This document shows, one piece after another, positions 40,197 through 50,113 of a stretch of DNA of 64,000 bases (positions are counted from its first letter, which is position 1; each line of letters begins with the position of its first letter). The notes under the pieces were generated by a model. The model made no database searches, was not told the DNA's origin, and saw only the letters and a program-made list of their open reading frames with translations. The stretch comes from Amycolatopsis roodepoortensis (lineage in GTDB: Bacteria; Actinomycetota; Actinomycetes; Mycobacteriales; Pseudonocardiaceae). The position numbers and the translations under genes are program-made. The stretch lies in assembly GCF_014873915.1 (NCBI RefSeq), contig NZ_JADBEJ010000004.1, positions 186,001-250,000 of the forward strand, in the 5' to 3' direction.

Positions 40197-40574
40197 ATGG
40201 CCTGCCGTATCACCGAACTCATCCTCGACTGCGCCGACCCGGTCCGGATGGCGGCCTTCTGGTGCGAAGTGCTCGGGTACGTCGAAATCGGCAAGGACGG
40301 CGAAGACATCGAGATCGGGCCGCCCGGCGTGGGCTTCGGCGGACCGCAGCCGACGTTGATCCTGAGCCGCAGCGATGATCCGAAGCCGGGCAAGCTGCCC
40401 CTGCACATCGACGTCAACCCCACCGACCGCGATCAGGACGCCGAACTGGAGCGGCTGCTCGCCGCCGGGGCGCGGCCCGCCGACGTCGGCCAGACGGGGG
40501 AAGAGTCGTGGCATGTGCTCGCCGACCCCGAGGGAAACGTGTTCTGCCTCCTCCGGGCCCGGGTCGACCCCTGA
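40197..40574 (+). CDS. VOC-family glyoxalase-like protein
   Basis: A 125-residue protein with one vicinal-oxygen-chelate unit: CRITELILDCADPVRMAAFW, CEVLGYVEIGKDGEDIEIGP, KLPLHIDVNPTDRDQDAELE and SWHVLADPEGNVFCLLRAR. Metal ligands appear at H (PLHIDV) and E/C near the ends. Many of these proteins are dioxygenases, lyases or drug-binding proteins; the substrate is not evident. The ATG at 40197 is preceded by an ATC/CGCCGC region without strong ribosome site. Confidence 0.85.
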   Translation: MACRITELILDCADPVRMAAFWCEVLGYVEIGKDGEDIEIGPPGVGFGGPQPTLILSRSDDPKPGKLPLHIDVNPTDRDQDAELERLLAAGARPADVGQTGEESWHVLADPEGNVFCLLRARVDP

Positions 40575-40575
40575 T

Positions 40576-40593
40576 CCACTGTCCACAGTGGAC
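40576..40593. terminator. Small hairpin after the VOC gene
   Basis: TCCACTGT (40576-40583) and ACAGTGGA (40586-40593) with a 2-base loop, directly behind the stop. Short stem and no T-run, so terminator function is weak. Confidence 0.35.
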
Positions 40594-40658
40594 TCGATTG
40601 CCGGATGACTCCGCCGGGTACCCGTCGGAGGACACCGAACACGACTGGATGGTCAGCG

Positions 40659-41441
40659 ATGGCGGACGAACGACTGTGGCAGCGCGACAAGGCCGGTTTC
40701 GGCTCCGGCGAGGACACGTCGGCCGGCCCACTGGCCGAGCAGTTCGTCGAACTCACGCGCCTGCTGCTGGCCGCCTCGACGCCCGCCCAGGTACTGGAAC
40801 AGGTGGTCGCCGCCGCGTACCGGGTCGTCCCTGGCGCGGACCTGGTGTCGGTCACCCTGCGCGCCCCGGACGGGACCTTCCACACCCCCGTCTGGACCGG
40901 TGAAGTGGCGCTGGCGCTCGACCAGGTGCAGTACCGCGCGGGTACGGGGCCGTGTGTCGACGCCGCCGACAGCGAAGGCCCCGGTTACATCCGCAGTGAG
41001 GACCTGAAGGCGGAGAAGAGGTGGCCGGACTTCTCCCGGGCCGCCGTGCGGGAGGGTTACACCGCGATCCTGTCCACCGTGCTGGTGCCCGACGCCGCTC
41101 CCCCGAGGATGCCCGGCGCGCTGAACATCTACAGCCGCCGCCCCGGAGCGCTCGATTCACAGGCCCAGGACACCGCGCTGCTGCTGGCGACCCACGGCTC
41201 GCTCGCGCTGGCGACGACCAGCGCCGTGAGTCGTGCGGAGCTGGAAGCGAGTCATCTCCGGCGGGCCGTCGAATCGCGCGACGTCATCGGGCAGGCGAAG
41301 GGGATCCTCATGCAACGCCGCGGCCTGACCGCCGACGAGGCCTTCGACCTGCTGCGCCGCACCTCCCAGGACCTCAACGTCAAACTCGCCGAACTCGCCA
41401 GCACCCTGGCCACCCGGCACACCGAGCTCGACGTCCCGTGA
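40659..41441 (+). CDS. GAF-ANTAR RNA-binding antiterminator-type regulator
   Basis: A 260-residue regulator. The GAF sensor domain (about 25-180) contains VVPGADLVSVTLRAPDGTFH, VQYRAGTGPCVDAAD and YTAILSTVLVPD. The ANTAR domain (about 195-255) reads ESRDVIGQAKGILMQRRGLT and ADEAFDLLRRTSQDLNVKLA. ANTAR proteins bind paired RNA hairpins to prevent termination. The start ATG 40659 has weak ribosome signals; an in-frame ATG at 40605 would add 18 residues. It is followed by a 27-bp hairpin directly after the stop codon. Confidence 0.9.
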   Translation: MADERLWQRDKAGFGSGEDTSAGPLAEQFVELTRLLLAASTPAQVLEQVVAAAYRVVPGADLVSVTLRAPDGTFHTPVWTGEVALALDQVQYRAGTGPCVDAADSEGPGYIRSEDLKAEKRWPDFSRAAVREGYTAILSTVLVPDAAPPRMPGALNIYSRRPGALDSQAQDTALLLATHGSLALATTSAVSRAELEASHLRRAVESRDVIGQAKGILMQRRGLTADEAFDLLRRTSQDLNVKLAELASTLATRHTELDVP

Positions 41442-41442
41442 A

Positions 41443-41497
41443 GCGCGTGAAGGCCCCCTTCCCTCGGCTGAGCCGAGGGAAGGGGGCCTTCACGCGC
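41443..41497. terminator. 27-bp-stem GTGAAGG-type hairpin between convergent genes
   Basis: Arms 41443-41469 and 41471-41497 pair perfectly around a single base. The core GCGCGTGAAGGCCCCCTTCC belongs to the same family as 20283 and 34154. It starts 2 bases after the ANTAR gene stop and ends 12 bases before the katG stop. Confidence 0.75.
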
Positions 41498-41508
41498 AAC
41501 GGGCGACC

Positions 41509-43767
<2,259 letters not shown>

Positions 43768-44193
43768 TCATCGCTGGACGGGTTCGGCCGCGCAACCGGG
43801 GCACAGGCCCCAGTAGACGACCTCCGCCTCGTCGATCACGAACCCGTGATCGTCCGAGGCGGTGAGACAGGGGGCATGGCCGACGGCGCAGTCGACGTCC
43901 GCGATCGCACCGCAGGTCCGGCACACGACGTGGTGGTGGTTGTCCCCCACCCGGGTCTCGTAGCGGGCGAGCGCGCCGGCCGGCTGGATCCGCCGGATCA
44001 GCCCGGTTTCGGTGAGCGCCCGCAACACGTCGTAGACCGCCTGGTGGGAGACCGTGGGAAGGTCGGCCCGCACCAGCGCTATCACCGTTTCGGTGTCGAC
44101 GTGCGGATGATCGCGCAGCGCCGCGAGCACGGCCAGCCGGGGCCGAGTCACGCGCAGCGAAACCGCTCGCAGCTGTGCCTCGAAGTCGGACAT
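43768..44193 (-). CDS. furA: Fur-family repressor FurA
   Basis: A 141-residue Fur protein from ATG 44193 (two earlier in-frame codons exist from 44199). The winged helix includes LRVTRPRLAVLAALRDHPHV and SHQAVYDVLRALTETGLIRR. The regulatory metal site is in ARYETRVGDNHHHVVCRTCG, with C-x-x-C in VVCRTCGA and a second pair in GLCPGCAA. The start at 44193 is preferred because the promoter places transcription within a few bases of it, giving a leaderless message, as in mycobacterial furA. It represses itself and katG. Confidence 0.93.
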   Translation of the reverse strand: MSDFEAQLRAVSLRVTRPRLAVLAALRDHPHVDTETVIALVRADLPTVSHQAVYDVLRALTETGLIRRIQPAGALARYETRVGDNHHHVVCRTCGAIADVDCAVGHAPCLTASDDHGFVIDEAEVVYWGLCPGCAAEPVQR

Positions 44194-44201
44194 CACCATG
44201 G

Positions 44202-44230
44202 ACCATAAGAGCGTCTTTGGAACGGGTCAA
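44202..44230 (-). promoter_or_regulatory. furA-katG promoter
   Basis: On the minus strand, TTGACC (44230-44225) and TATGGT (44207-44202) are separated by 17 bases. The AT-richer stretch around CATAAGAGCGTCTTTGG overlaps the likely FurA binding site. Confidence 0.6.
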
Positions 44231-44319
44231 ATCAAGGCCCCCCGAGGAGTGACGGCCGGTTTCGGAGGGGGCGGCTCCGGGTAGCCGGAGGAAGGCCATG
44301 ACTTGCGTGAGGTGAGTTC

Positions 44320-45282
44320 ATGACAACGACCGGAAAAGGCGGACCGCCGGGTCGCATCGGCACCACCGACGTCGAATGTCTCGAAAACGCCGTCGACGTC
44401 CTGCGCGCGCTGGACTACCGGCAGGGTGGCGCCTTTTCCCACGACGCGGTGCACGTCGTGAAATCGGTCAGCCTGCTGCTCAATTGGGGTTCGGTGCCCG
44501 GCGCGCTGCGCCCGCGGCTGCTGACCGTGCTCGCCGATCTGCACAATCTGCTCGGCTGGACGGAATTCGACATCGGCCGCCGGATCCCGGCGCGGATCCG
44601 GTTCGACCGCGCGCTCGGTCTCGCCGCCGAAGCGGGGAACGACAATCTCGTCGCCAACATCCGGTACCGCCTCGGCAGGCTGGCGCTGCACCACGACGAC
44701 GTCGAGGACGGGCTGAGCCAGCTCCGCCACGGCCAGGCCGCGGCCGAGCGGTCCGGATCCCGGCGGGCGCGGGCGCTCCTGACCGTCAACGAGGCGTGGG
44801 CGCTGGCCAAGACCGGCGACGAACGCTCCACCCTCGCGTGTCTCGCGCGGGCGGAATGCCAGTTCGAGAGCGCGGAAACCTGGGCTCCCGCGCATCCATG
44901 GGAAGCCTTCTTCGGCACCACGGACATGGCCGCGATGCGAGGGACCGTCCTGACCGAGCTGGCCAGGACGGCCGCCTCGCGCCACAGCGACGAGGCGATC
45001 GCCCGGCTACGCGACGCCGTCGACGGCTACGGCGCGGAAATGTCCCGCAGCCTGGCGCTCACCCTGATCATGCTCGCGCAGAACCACGCGCTCCAAGGCG
45101 ATTTCGACGAAGCCGTCCGCACCGGCGCCGAAGCGCTGGACCTGGCACGCGGCCTCGGTTCCACCCGGACCAAGGACCGGCTCGCGCCGCTGGCGGCGCT
45201 CCTGCGCGGGCACGCGACCGACCCCGCCTCCCGCGATCTGCTCCACCGGATCGACCGCTACCGCGCCGAACCGGGCCCGTGA
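44320..45282 (+). CDS. Tetratricopeptide-repeat protein
   Basis: A 320-residue all-helical protein. Repeats of TPR type are seen, such as LADLHNLLGWTEFDIGRRIP, IRYRLGRLALHHDDVEDGLS and NHALQGDFDEAVRTGAEALD. There is no DNA-binding domain, though it resembles the C-terminal TPR half of actinobacterial XRE-type regulators. It may be a protein-interaction module or receive a signal. GAGGTGAG precedes ATG 44320. Its 3' end overlaps the convergent MATE gene by 25 bases. It diverges from furA. Confidence 0.75.
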   Translation: MTTTGKGGPPGRIGTTDVECLENAVDVLRALDYRQGGAFSHDAVHVVKSVSLLLNWGSVPGALRPRLLTVLADLHNLLGWTEFDIGRRIPARIRFDRALGLAAEAGNDNLVANIRYRLGRLALHHDDVEDGLSQLRHGQAAAERSGSRRARALLTVNEAWALAKTGDERSTLACLARAECQFESAETWAPAHPWEAFFGTTDMAAMRGTVLTELARTAASRHSDEAIARLRDAVDGYGAEMSRSLALTLIMLAQNHALQGDFDEAVRTGAEALDLARGLGSTRTKDRLAPLAALLRGHATDPASRDLLHRIDRYRAEPGP

Positions 45283-46640
45283 GCGGCGAACCGCCGTGCG
45301 AGCAGCGCCGCGGTCGCCGCGAAGCCGAGGCACAGCCCGGTCCAGACACCCCAGCCGCCCCAGCCGAACACGTAGGCGCACAAGAACATCGACGGCACGC
45401 CCACCGCCCAGTACCCCACGAGAGTGCAGCGGAGGCCGGAAACGGTGTCGCCGAGCCCGCGCAGCAGACCGACGAGGATGTTCTGGGTTCCTTTGCTGTA
45501 CTGCTGCGCGATGGCGAACACCAGCAGGACCGACGCCGTGCCGAGCACCACTGTGTCGGCCTCGTCGTGCAGGAACGGCCACAACAGCGCCTCCGGCACC
45601 ACCAGGTACGCCAGGCTCACCACCGCCATCAGCGACCAGGAAAGGGTGAACGCCTGGCGGGCGATCACCGGCGCCCGCGCGTGATCGCCGTGGGCGACCG
45701 CGCGACTGACCAAAATGGACGATCCCTGCGACAGCCCGATGTTCGCCTGGTAGACGATGTACGCGAGCTGGTTCGCGACGTTCGACGCGGCGAGCATGCC
45801 CGGGCCGAAGGCGCCCATCAGCATGGTCGCGATCGAGGTGATCGCGGCCTCCGACCCGTAGGTGAAACAGATCGGCGTCCCGTGCCGGACGATCCGCCGG
45901 ACCACCACCGGATCCGCGCGCCAGAGCGCGAGCGACACCATGGGGCGCAGCAAGGGATCCCGCCGGACGGCCGAGGCGAACACGGCGAGCGTGAAGAACT
46001 GGACCAGCGTCGTCGCCAGTCCGATCCCGGCGACGCCCAGCTCCGGCAACCCCGCCCAGCCGTAGATGAAAGCGGCGTTGAGGGCGGCGTTGACCGCGAT
46101 CGACACCAGCGTCACGGTGAGCAGCGAACCCGGACGCCGCAGCCCGACGGCGAACTGGCGTATCACGTTCAGCCACACCATGGGGAACAGCCCGCCCGCC
46201 AGCGCGAGCATCATCGCCCTGGCGAGCGCCACGATCTCCGGTTTCTGTCCGAGCAACGGCAACGCGGCCGCTAGTCCACAAAGGACAGACGCACCGACCG
46301 CCGCGGTCAGGGTCGCGACGAGCAGCGCGGACCGCAGGAGCGACCGGATCTCGTCCCGTGCCCGCTCGTCGAGTTCCCCGGTGCCGGTGCGGAGTTCCCC
46401 CGCCCCGGCCGCGGTGGCCACGAGATTCCCGACGCCGGTGACCATGCCGACGCACATGGTGCGGATCTGGTTGTAGAGCAGGATCGCCAGCCCGCCCGCC
46501 GCCACCGCGGTGACGCCGAGCAGCCCGAGCATGGCCAGGTCGACGCTGGTGAGCGCCACCTGCGCCAGCTGGATTCCCGCGATCGGCGCGGCCAGCGCGA
46601 CGAGCGCGCGGTAGCCGCGGGTCTCCACCGCCGTGCTCAT
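45258..46640 (-). CDS. MATE-family efflux transporter
   Basis: A 460-residue protein with about 12 hydrophobic helices in two halves, such as ALVALAAPIAGIQLAQVALT and HGTPICFTYGSEAAITSIAT. The inter-half architecture and the motif NVANQLAYIVYQANIGLSQG are typical of MATE exporters driven by Na+ or H+. The ATG at 46640 overlaps the stop of the SbnA-like gene (ATGA), making it the last gene of the cassette. It is the probable exporter of the product made by the three upstream enzymes. SbnD, which plays this role in staphyloferrin B, is an MFS protein, so the exporter type differs. Confidence 0.9.
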   Translation of the reverse strand: MSTAVETRGYRALVALAAPIAGIQLAQVALTSVDLAMLGLLGVTAVAAGGLAILLYNQIRTMCVGMVTGVGNLVATAAGAGELRTGTGELDERARDEIRSLLRSALLVATLTAAVGASVLCGLAAALPLLGQKPEIVALARAMMLALAGGLFPMVWLNVIRQFAVGLRRPGSLLTVTLVSIAVNAALNAAFIYGWAGLPELGVAGIGLATTLVQFFTLAVFASAVRRDPLLRPMVSLALWRADPVVVRRIVRHGTPICFTYGSEAAITSIATMLMGAFGPGMLAASNVANQLAYIVYQANIGLSQGSSILVSRAVAHGDHARAPVIARQAFTLSWSLMAVVSLAYLVVPEALLWPFLHDEADTVVLGTASVLLVFAIAQQYSKGTQNILVGLLRGLGDTVSGLRCTLVGYWAVGVPSMFLCAYVFGWGGWGVWTGLCLGFAATAALLARRFAAHGPGSAR

Positions 46641-47695
46641 ACGCCCACCGCCACCGGTGCCGGGCGAGCCGTCCGGTCGCGGGTGGCCGCGCGCACGGAC
46701 GCGGCGTAGGTGGCGAACCAGCGCTCCATCCGGCGGTGGGCCAGTTCGTCGAGCACTCCCCTGGCCCGCAGCCATTCGTCGTCGTAGACCGAGTCGAGGT
46801 ACTTCTCCCCCGCGTCGTTGCACAACACCACGACGACGCTTCCCGCCGGATACGCGTAGAGCCGCCGGAGCGCGACGTGGATCGCGCCGCCGGTGGTCCC
46901 GCCGACCAGGACGCCCGTGCGCCTGGCGACGACGCGGGCCCCGGCGAAGGCGTCGCTGTCGGACACCCGGTGGGCTTCGTCGATCACCGACCGGTCGACG
47001 TTGTCCCCGACCGGGAAACCGGCCGGGCTGCCCGCCCCGGTCTGGTGGTAGATCCCCGGCGCGCCACCGAAGATGATCGAGCCGACCGGTTCGACCGCGA
47101 CCGCGCGGGTGCCGGCTCCCGCCGCGCGCAGGGAACGCGCCGTCCCGCACAGGGAGCCGCCGGTGCCGATCGCCGCGACGAGCACGTCGACGTCGCCGAG
47201 CTGCCCGATGAGTTCCCGCGCCAGCCCGGCGTACCCGTTGCCGTTGCCGGGATGGTTGTGCTGATCGGGATGGTAGGCCCCGTTCTCCGCGGCGATCCGG
47301 GCCGCGACCAGCCGCCGCTGGACCGAGCTGACCCCGCCGTCCGGCGGGTTCTCGACGAACACCAGTTCCGCGCCGAGCGCGCGCAGCATCCGGAGTTTCT
47401 CCTTGGCGGCGTGGTGGTCGACCACGGCCGTGAACCGGTAGCCGCGTTCCAGCGCCACCAGGGCGAGCCCGTTGCCGGTGTTGCCGGAGGTGGGTTCGAC
47501 GATATGCCCGCCCGGCCGCAGCCGCCCTTCGAGTTCCGCCTCGTCGATCATCTGCCTGGCCATGCGCACCTTGCACGAGCCGGTCGGGTTGAGGTGGTCG
47601 AGTTTGAGCAGGAGGCGCGTCCCGGTGCCGGTGCGCGCGAGCTCCAGCAGCGGCGTGTTCCCGATCAGCTCGGACGCGCGCTGGACGATCGTCAT
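46637..47695 (-). CDS. SbnA-like PLP synthase (2,3-diaminopropionate pathway)
   Basis: A 352-residue fold-type II PLP enzyme of the cysteine synthase family. The PLP lysine is K42 in NPTGSCKVRMA. The substrate loop is EPTSGNTGNGLA and the phosphate cup is GTGGSLCGTARSL. In staphyloferrin B biosynthesis SbnA joins O-phospho-L-serine and glutamate to N-(1-amino-1-carboxy-2-ethyl)glutamate. An SbnB-like partner is in the same operon, which favours that role over cysteine synthesis. The ATG overlaps the decarboxylase stop by 4 bases. The C-terminal tail after about 320 is basic and not part of the fold. Confidence 0.85.
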   Translation of the reverse strand: MTIVQRASELIGNTPLLELARTGTGTRLLLKLDHLNPTGSCKVRMARQMIDEAELEGRLRPGGHIVEPTSGNTGNGLALVALERGYRFTAVVDHHAAKEKLRMLRALGAELVFVENPPDGGVSSVQRRLVAARIAAENGAYHPDQHNHPGNGNGYAGLARELIGQLGDVDVLVAAIGTGGSLCGTARSLRAAGAGTRAVAVEPVGSIIFGGAPGIYHQTGAGSPAGFPVGDNVDRSVIDEAHRVSDSDAFAGARVVARRTGVLVGGTTGGAIHVALRRLYAYPAGSVVVVLCNDAGEKYLDSVYDDEWLRARGVLDELAHRRMERWFATYAASVRAATRDRTARPAPVAVGV

Positions 47696-49038
47696 CGGAT
47701 CTCCTGGATCGGGTAGTCGGTGTCGACGTGCCAGCGGTCGCCGTCGGCCACCACCTTCGGGGGAAGGGGCAGCTGATGGAAGCCGCTCTCGTTCTTGTCC
47801 ATCTGGTAGCCGGCCGTGTTGGGGTACACGAGCAGATCGCCGGTCCTCGGCCGCGCGGGCAGCTCCACCGCGCGCCAGGTCAGCACGTCGTACTCCATGC
47901 AGCTCGAACCGGCGACGACGGTGCGCACCGGCCCGCCATTCGTGATTTCCCGGCGGACGAGAACCGGATCGGGCAGGAACTCGCTGCCCTTCCACTGTTC
48001 GGACAGGCTCATGGACAGACCGGCGACCGTGGTGATCAGGTGGTCTTCGGCCGGTTTGCAGCCCAGCACCGGGAAGACCGAGAACCCGGCGCCGTCGACG
48101 AGGGCACGCCCCGGTTCGAGCAGCAGCTCGATCCCGGCCGCGCGCAGGCGTTCCGCGAGCGGCTTCCCTGCGATCTCGTGGCGCAGGATCGCGGTCACCA
48201 TGGCCGCCCCGGCCGGCGCCTGGTGGTACGGATAGGTCTTCGACGGATTGCGGCCGGCGTGGAACCAGCCGTCGTGCCTGCCGGATTCGAATCGCGCCCA
48301 GTCGGCGGCGTCCACATAGGACACCGCGATCCCGCCGCCGATGCTGATCTTCGACGCGGGCTGCCCGGACGCGCGGGCGTCCTGGCACAGATCGATCAGG
48401 TACGCGGCCAGTTCCGCCCGCGGCACGGGATCGTAGCCGTCGAGATGGAACGAGAAACCGCGCAGGACGACCGATCCGGCGCACTGCCGCACGGCCGCCT
48501 TCAAGGCGCCGGGAGCGAAGCCGAACCGGCTCTCCGGCGCGGACGGCGGCCGCACCCGCAGCAGCACCTGGGCCGTCTCCCCGAGTTCGGCGGCCATGCG
48601 CGCGACGCGTTCCAGTTCGTCGGCCGCGTCCACCGCGAGCAGGCAGCGGTGCCGCAGGGCGAGCCAGAGGAGGCCGTCCGGTTTGGCGGCGCCGGTGACC
48701 CCGATCGACTCGCCGCGCAGGCCGTTGCCCAAGGCGTGCACCAGTTCGGGCACGCTCGCGACGTCGACGCCCGTGCCGGGCCGGACGCATTCCCGCAGCC
48801 ATGCCGCCGCCTTGTTGGCCTTCTTTCCGTAGTAGACGGTGCCTTCGACGCGCTCGGCGGCGAGCGCCGCGACCATTCCGCCGAGGTTCTCGGCGAAAGT
48901 CGCCGGATGGATCACGTGGAACGGCCCGCCACCGACGGCGCGGGCGATCTCCCACAGGGTCTCCGACTCACGCAATCGCGGCGCCCAAGGGCGTTCGAGC
49001 GCGGGCAGGGGCGAGGAAAGGGTGTCGATCAGGTCCAC
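47692..49038 (-). CDS. Type III PLP decarboxylase (SbnH/DAP-decarboxylase-like)
   Basis: A 448-residue alanine-racemase-fold decarboxylase from GTG 49038, overlapping the SbnB-like gene by 10 bases. The PLP lysine is K73 in VYYGKKANKAA. Other landmarks are FSFHLDGYDPV, KISIGGGIAVSY, LLLEPGRALVDGAG and AGSSCMEYDVLT, where the Cys-x-Glu-x-Asp block is the active-site segment from the second subunit. SbnH decarboxylates a citryl-diaminopropionate intermediate; other members act on lysine, ornithine or diaminopimelate. In this cassette the most likely substrate is diaminopropionate or a conjugate of it, which would give an ethylenediamine unit. Confidence 0.85.
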   Translation of the reverse strand: MDLIDTLSSPLPALERPWAPRLRESETLWEIARAVGGGPFHVIHPATFAENLGGMVAALAAERVEGTVYYGKKANKAAAWLRECVRPGTGVDVASVPELVHALGNGLRGESIGVTGAAKPDGLLWLALRHRCLLAVDAADELERVARMAAELGETAQVLLRVRPPSAPESRFGFAPGALKAAVRQCAGSVVLRGFSFHLDGYDPVPRAELAAYLIDLCQDARASGQPASKISIGGGIAVSYVDAADWARFESGRHDGWFHAGRNPSKTYPYHQAPAGAAMVTAILRHEIAGKPLAERLRAAGIELLLEPGRALVDGAGFSVFPVLGCKPAEDHLITTVAGLSMSLSEQWKGSEFLPDPVLVRREITNGGPVRTVVAGSSCMEYDVLTWRAVELPARPRTGDLLVYPNTAGYQMDKNESGFHQLPLPPKVVADGDRWHVDTDYPIQEIR

Positions 49039-50012
49039 AGGGCCACCTCGCGGCCACGGCCCGCCGCGATGGCGCGGGCGGCCAGCGCGTGCGCCACCGG
49101 GATGTCGGTGATGATCATGCCGCTGCTGAAGGCGAACACCCGGTCCTCGTCGCCGCGCCGGCCGGGCGCCCGACCGGCGAGGATCTCCGGCAGTTCGGCG
49201 TCGATCCGGAACACGCCGTCCGGCCCGGCCATCCGCTGCCCGGTCACCTCGACCTGCGCGCCGCTGGTGGCCACGGTGTAGTCGGCCTCGGCGAGCGTGC
49301 CCTCCTGGACCCCCTTGCTGGCGACCGAGATCAGCAGCCCGCCCGGCGGCAGCCAGCCGAGCCGGATCTTCGGGTGGGCCGCGCGGCCGGACGCCGCGAC
49401 CACGATGTCGGACTCGCGTGCCGCGGCCTCCACGTCGTCGACGAGTTCGACCTCGCGGTCGGGGAACCGCTCCTTCACCGCGGCGACGCTGTCGCGCAGG
49501 CCGTCGGGATGCGTGCCGAACAACCGCAGCCGCTCCAGTTCCGGCAGCGCGGTGAGCAGGTACGGCAGCGTCCGGATCCCCTGCGCGCCGGTGCCGACCA
49601 TGAGCGCGGATCGCGCGCCGGGCCGGGCACAGGACCGCGCGATCAGCGCGGTGCTGGCGGGCGTGCGGGTGGCGCCGACGCGGTGGCAGTCCATGAGCGC
49701 GAACGGCATGCCCGTGGTGTCGTCGTACAGGGTGATCGTCGTGTAGTACTTCTCGGCCGACGTGCTGCCCTGGCGGTAACTCGTCTTGAACGCGGCCTGC
49801 TCGAGGGAGCCGTCGTAGCCGAGCATCGAGTACGCGACGGCGTCCCGCGCGGGATCCGGCATCGGCACCATCAGCTTCGCCGGGTTCCGCGAGGCTCCCG
49901 ACGCGTAGGCCAGGTAGCCGTCTTCGACCATGGTGATCGCCTCGTCCGGGGTGAGTTCGAGGTTGTGCAGATCCGAGCGCGTGAGAATGTGCAGCGAGGG
50001 ACCGGAGCTCAT
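49029..50012 (-). CDS. SbnB-like dehydrogenase (ornithine cyclodeaminase family)
   Basis: A 327-residue protein of the ornithine cyclodeaminase/mu-crystallin family. The Rossmann motif is ALMVGTGAQGIRTLPYLL. The substrate part includes KLMVPMPDPARDAVAYSMLG and AAFKTSYRQGSTSAEKYYTT, with the family Lys in AFKTS. SbnB oxidises the SbnA product with NAD+ to release 2,3-diaminopropionate and 2-oxoglutarate. It is the first gene of the cassette. A Zur-like box and promoter region lie between it and the divergent amidase. Its neighbours, not sequence alone, favour the SbnB role over ornithine cyclodeaminase. Confidence 0.85.
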   Translation of the reverse strand: MSSGPSLHILTRSDLHNLELTPDEAITMVEDGYLAYASGASRNPAKLMVPMPDPARDAVAYSMLGYDGSLEQAAFKTSYRQGSTSAEKYYTTITLYDDTTGMPFALMDCHRVGATRTPASTALIARSCARPGARSALMVGTGAQGIRTLPYLLTALPELERLRLFGTHPDGLRDSVAAVKERFPDREVELVDDVEAAARESDIVVAASGRAAHPKIRLGWLPPGGLLISVASKGVQEGTLAEADYTVATSGAQVEVTGQRMAGPDGVFRIDAELPEILAGRAPGRRGDEDRVFAFSSGMIITDIPVAHALAARAIAAGRGREVALWT

Positions 50013-50058
50013 GAACGATCGACCTTTCTCGTGGGAAGGTGGCGCGCCGCAGCTTAAT

Positions 50059-50077
50059 GAAAACGATTGTCTTTTTC
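50059..50077. promoter_or_regulatory. Zur-like (or other Fur-family) operator
   Basis: GAAAACGATTGTCTTTTTC has dyad symmetry GAAAA-N-GA-NNN-TC-N-TTTTC and lies in the AT-richest spot of the 101-bp gap between the metallophore cassette and the amidase. It resembles actinobacterial Zur boxes, not the IdeR/DmdR iron box TTAGGTTAGGCTAACC. Binding would block both promoters. Confidence 0.6.
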
Positions 50078-50078
50078 G

Positions 50079-50106
50079 TTGAGTGTGGCACTTGTCACGC
50101 TAAGCT
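50079..50106 (+). promoter_or_regulatory. Amidase promoter (leaderless)
   Basis: TTGAGT (50079-50084), 16 bases, TAAGCT (50101-50106). The predicted transcript starts at or within a base or two of the GTG at 50114, so the message would be leaderless. The -35 element adjoins the Zur-like box. Confidence 0.5.
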
Positions 50107-50113
50107 GGCAACC

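Noticed and set aside
45258..50012. Complete staphyloferrin B-type siderophore cluster
   Set aside because: No NIS synthetase, citrate synthase or siderophore uptake gene is present; only the diaminopropionate and decarboxylation steps plus an exporter are seen.
50059..50077. IdeR/DmdR iron box
   Set aside because: The site lacks the TTAGG-type core; its GAAAA...TTTTC dyad fits Zur better, so iron control was not called.
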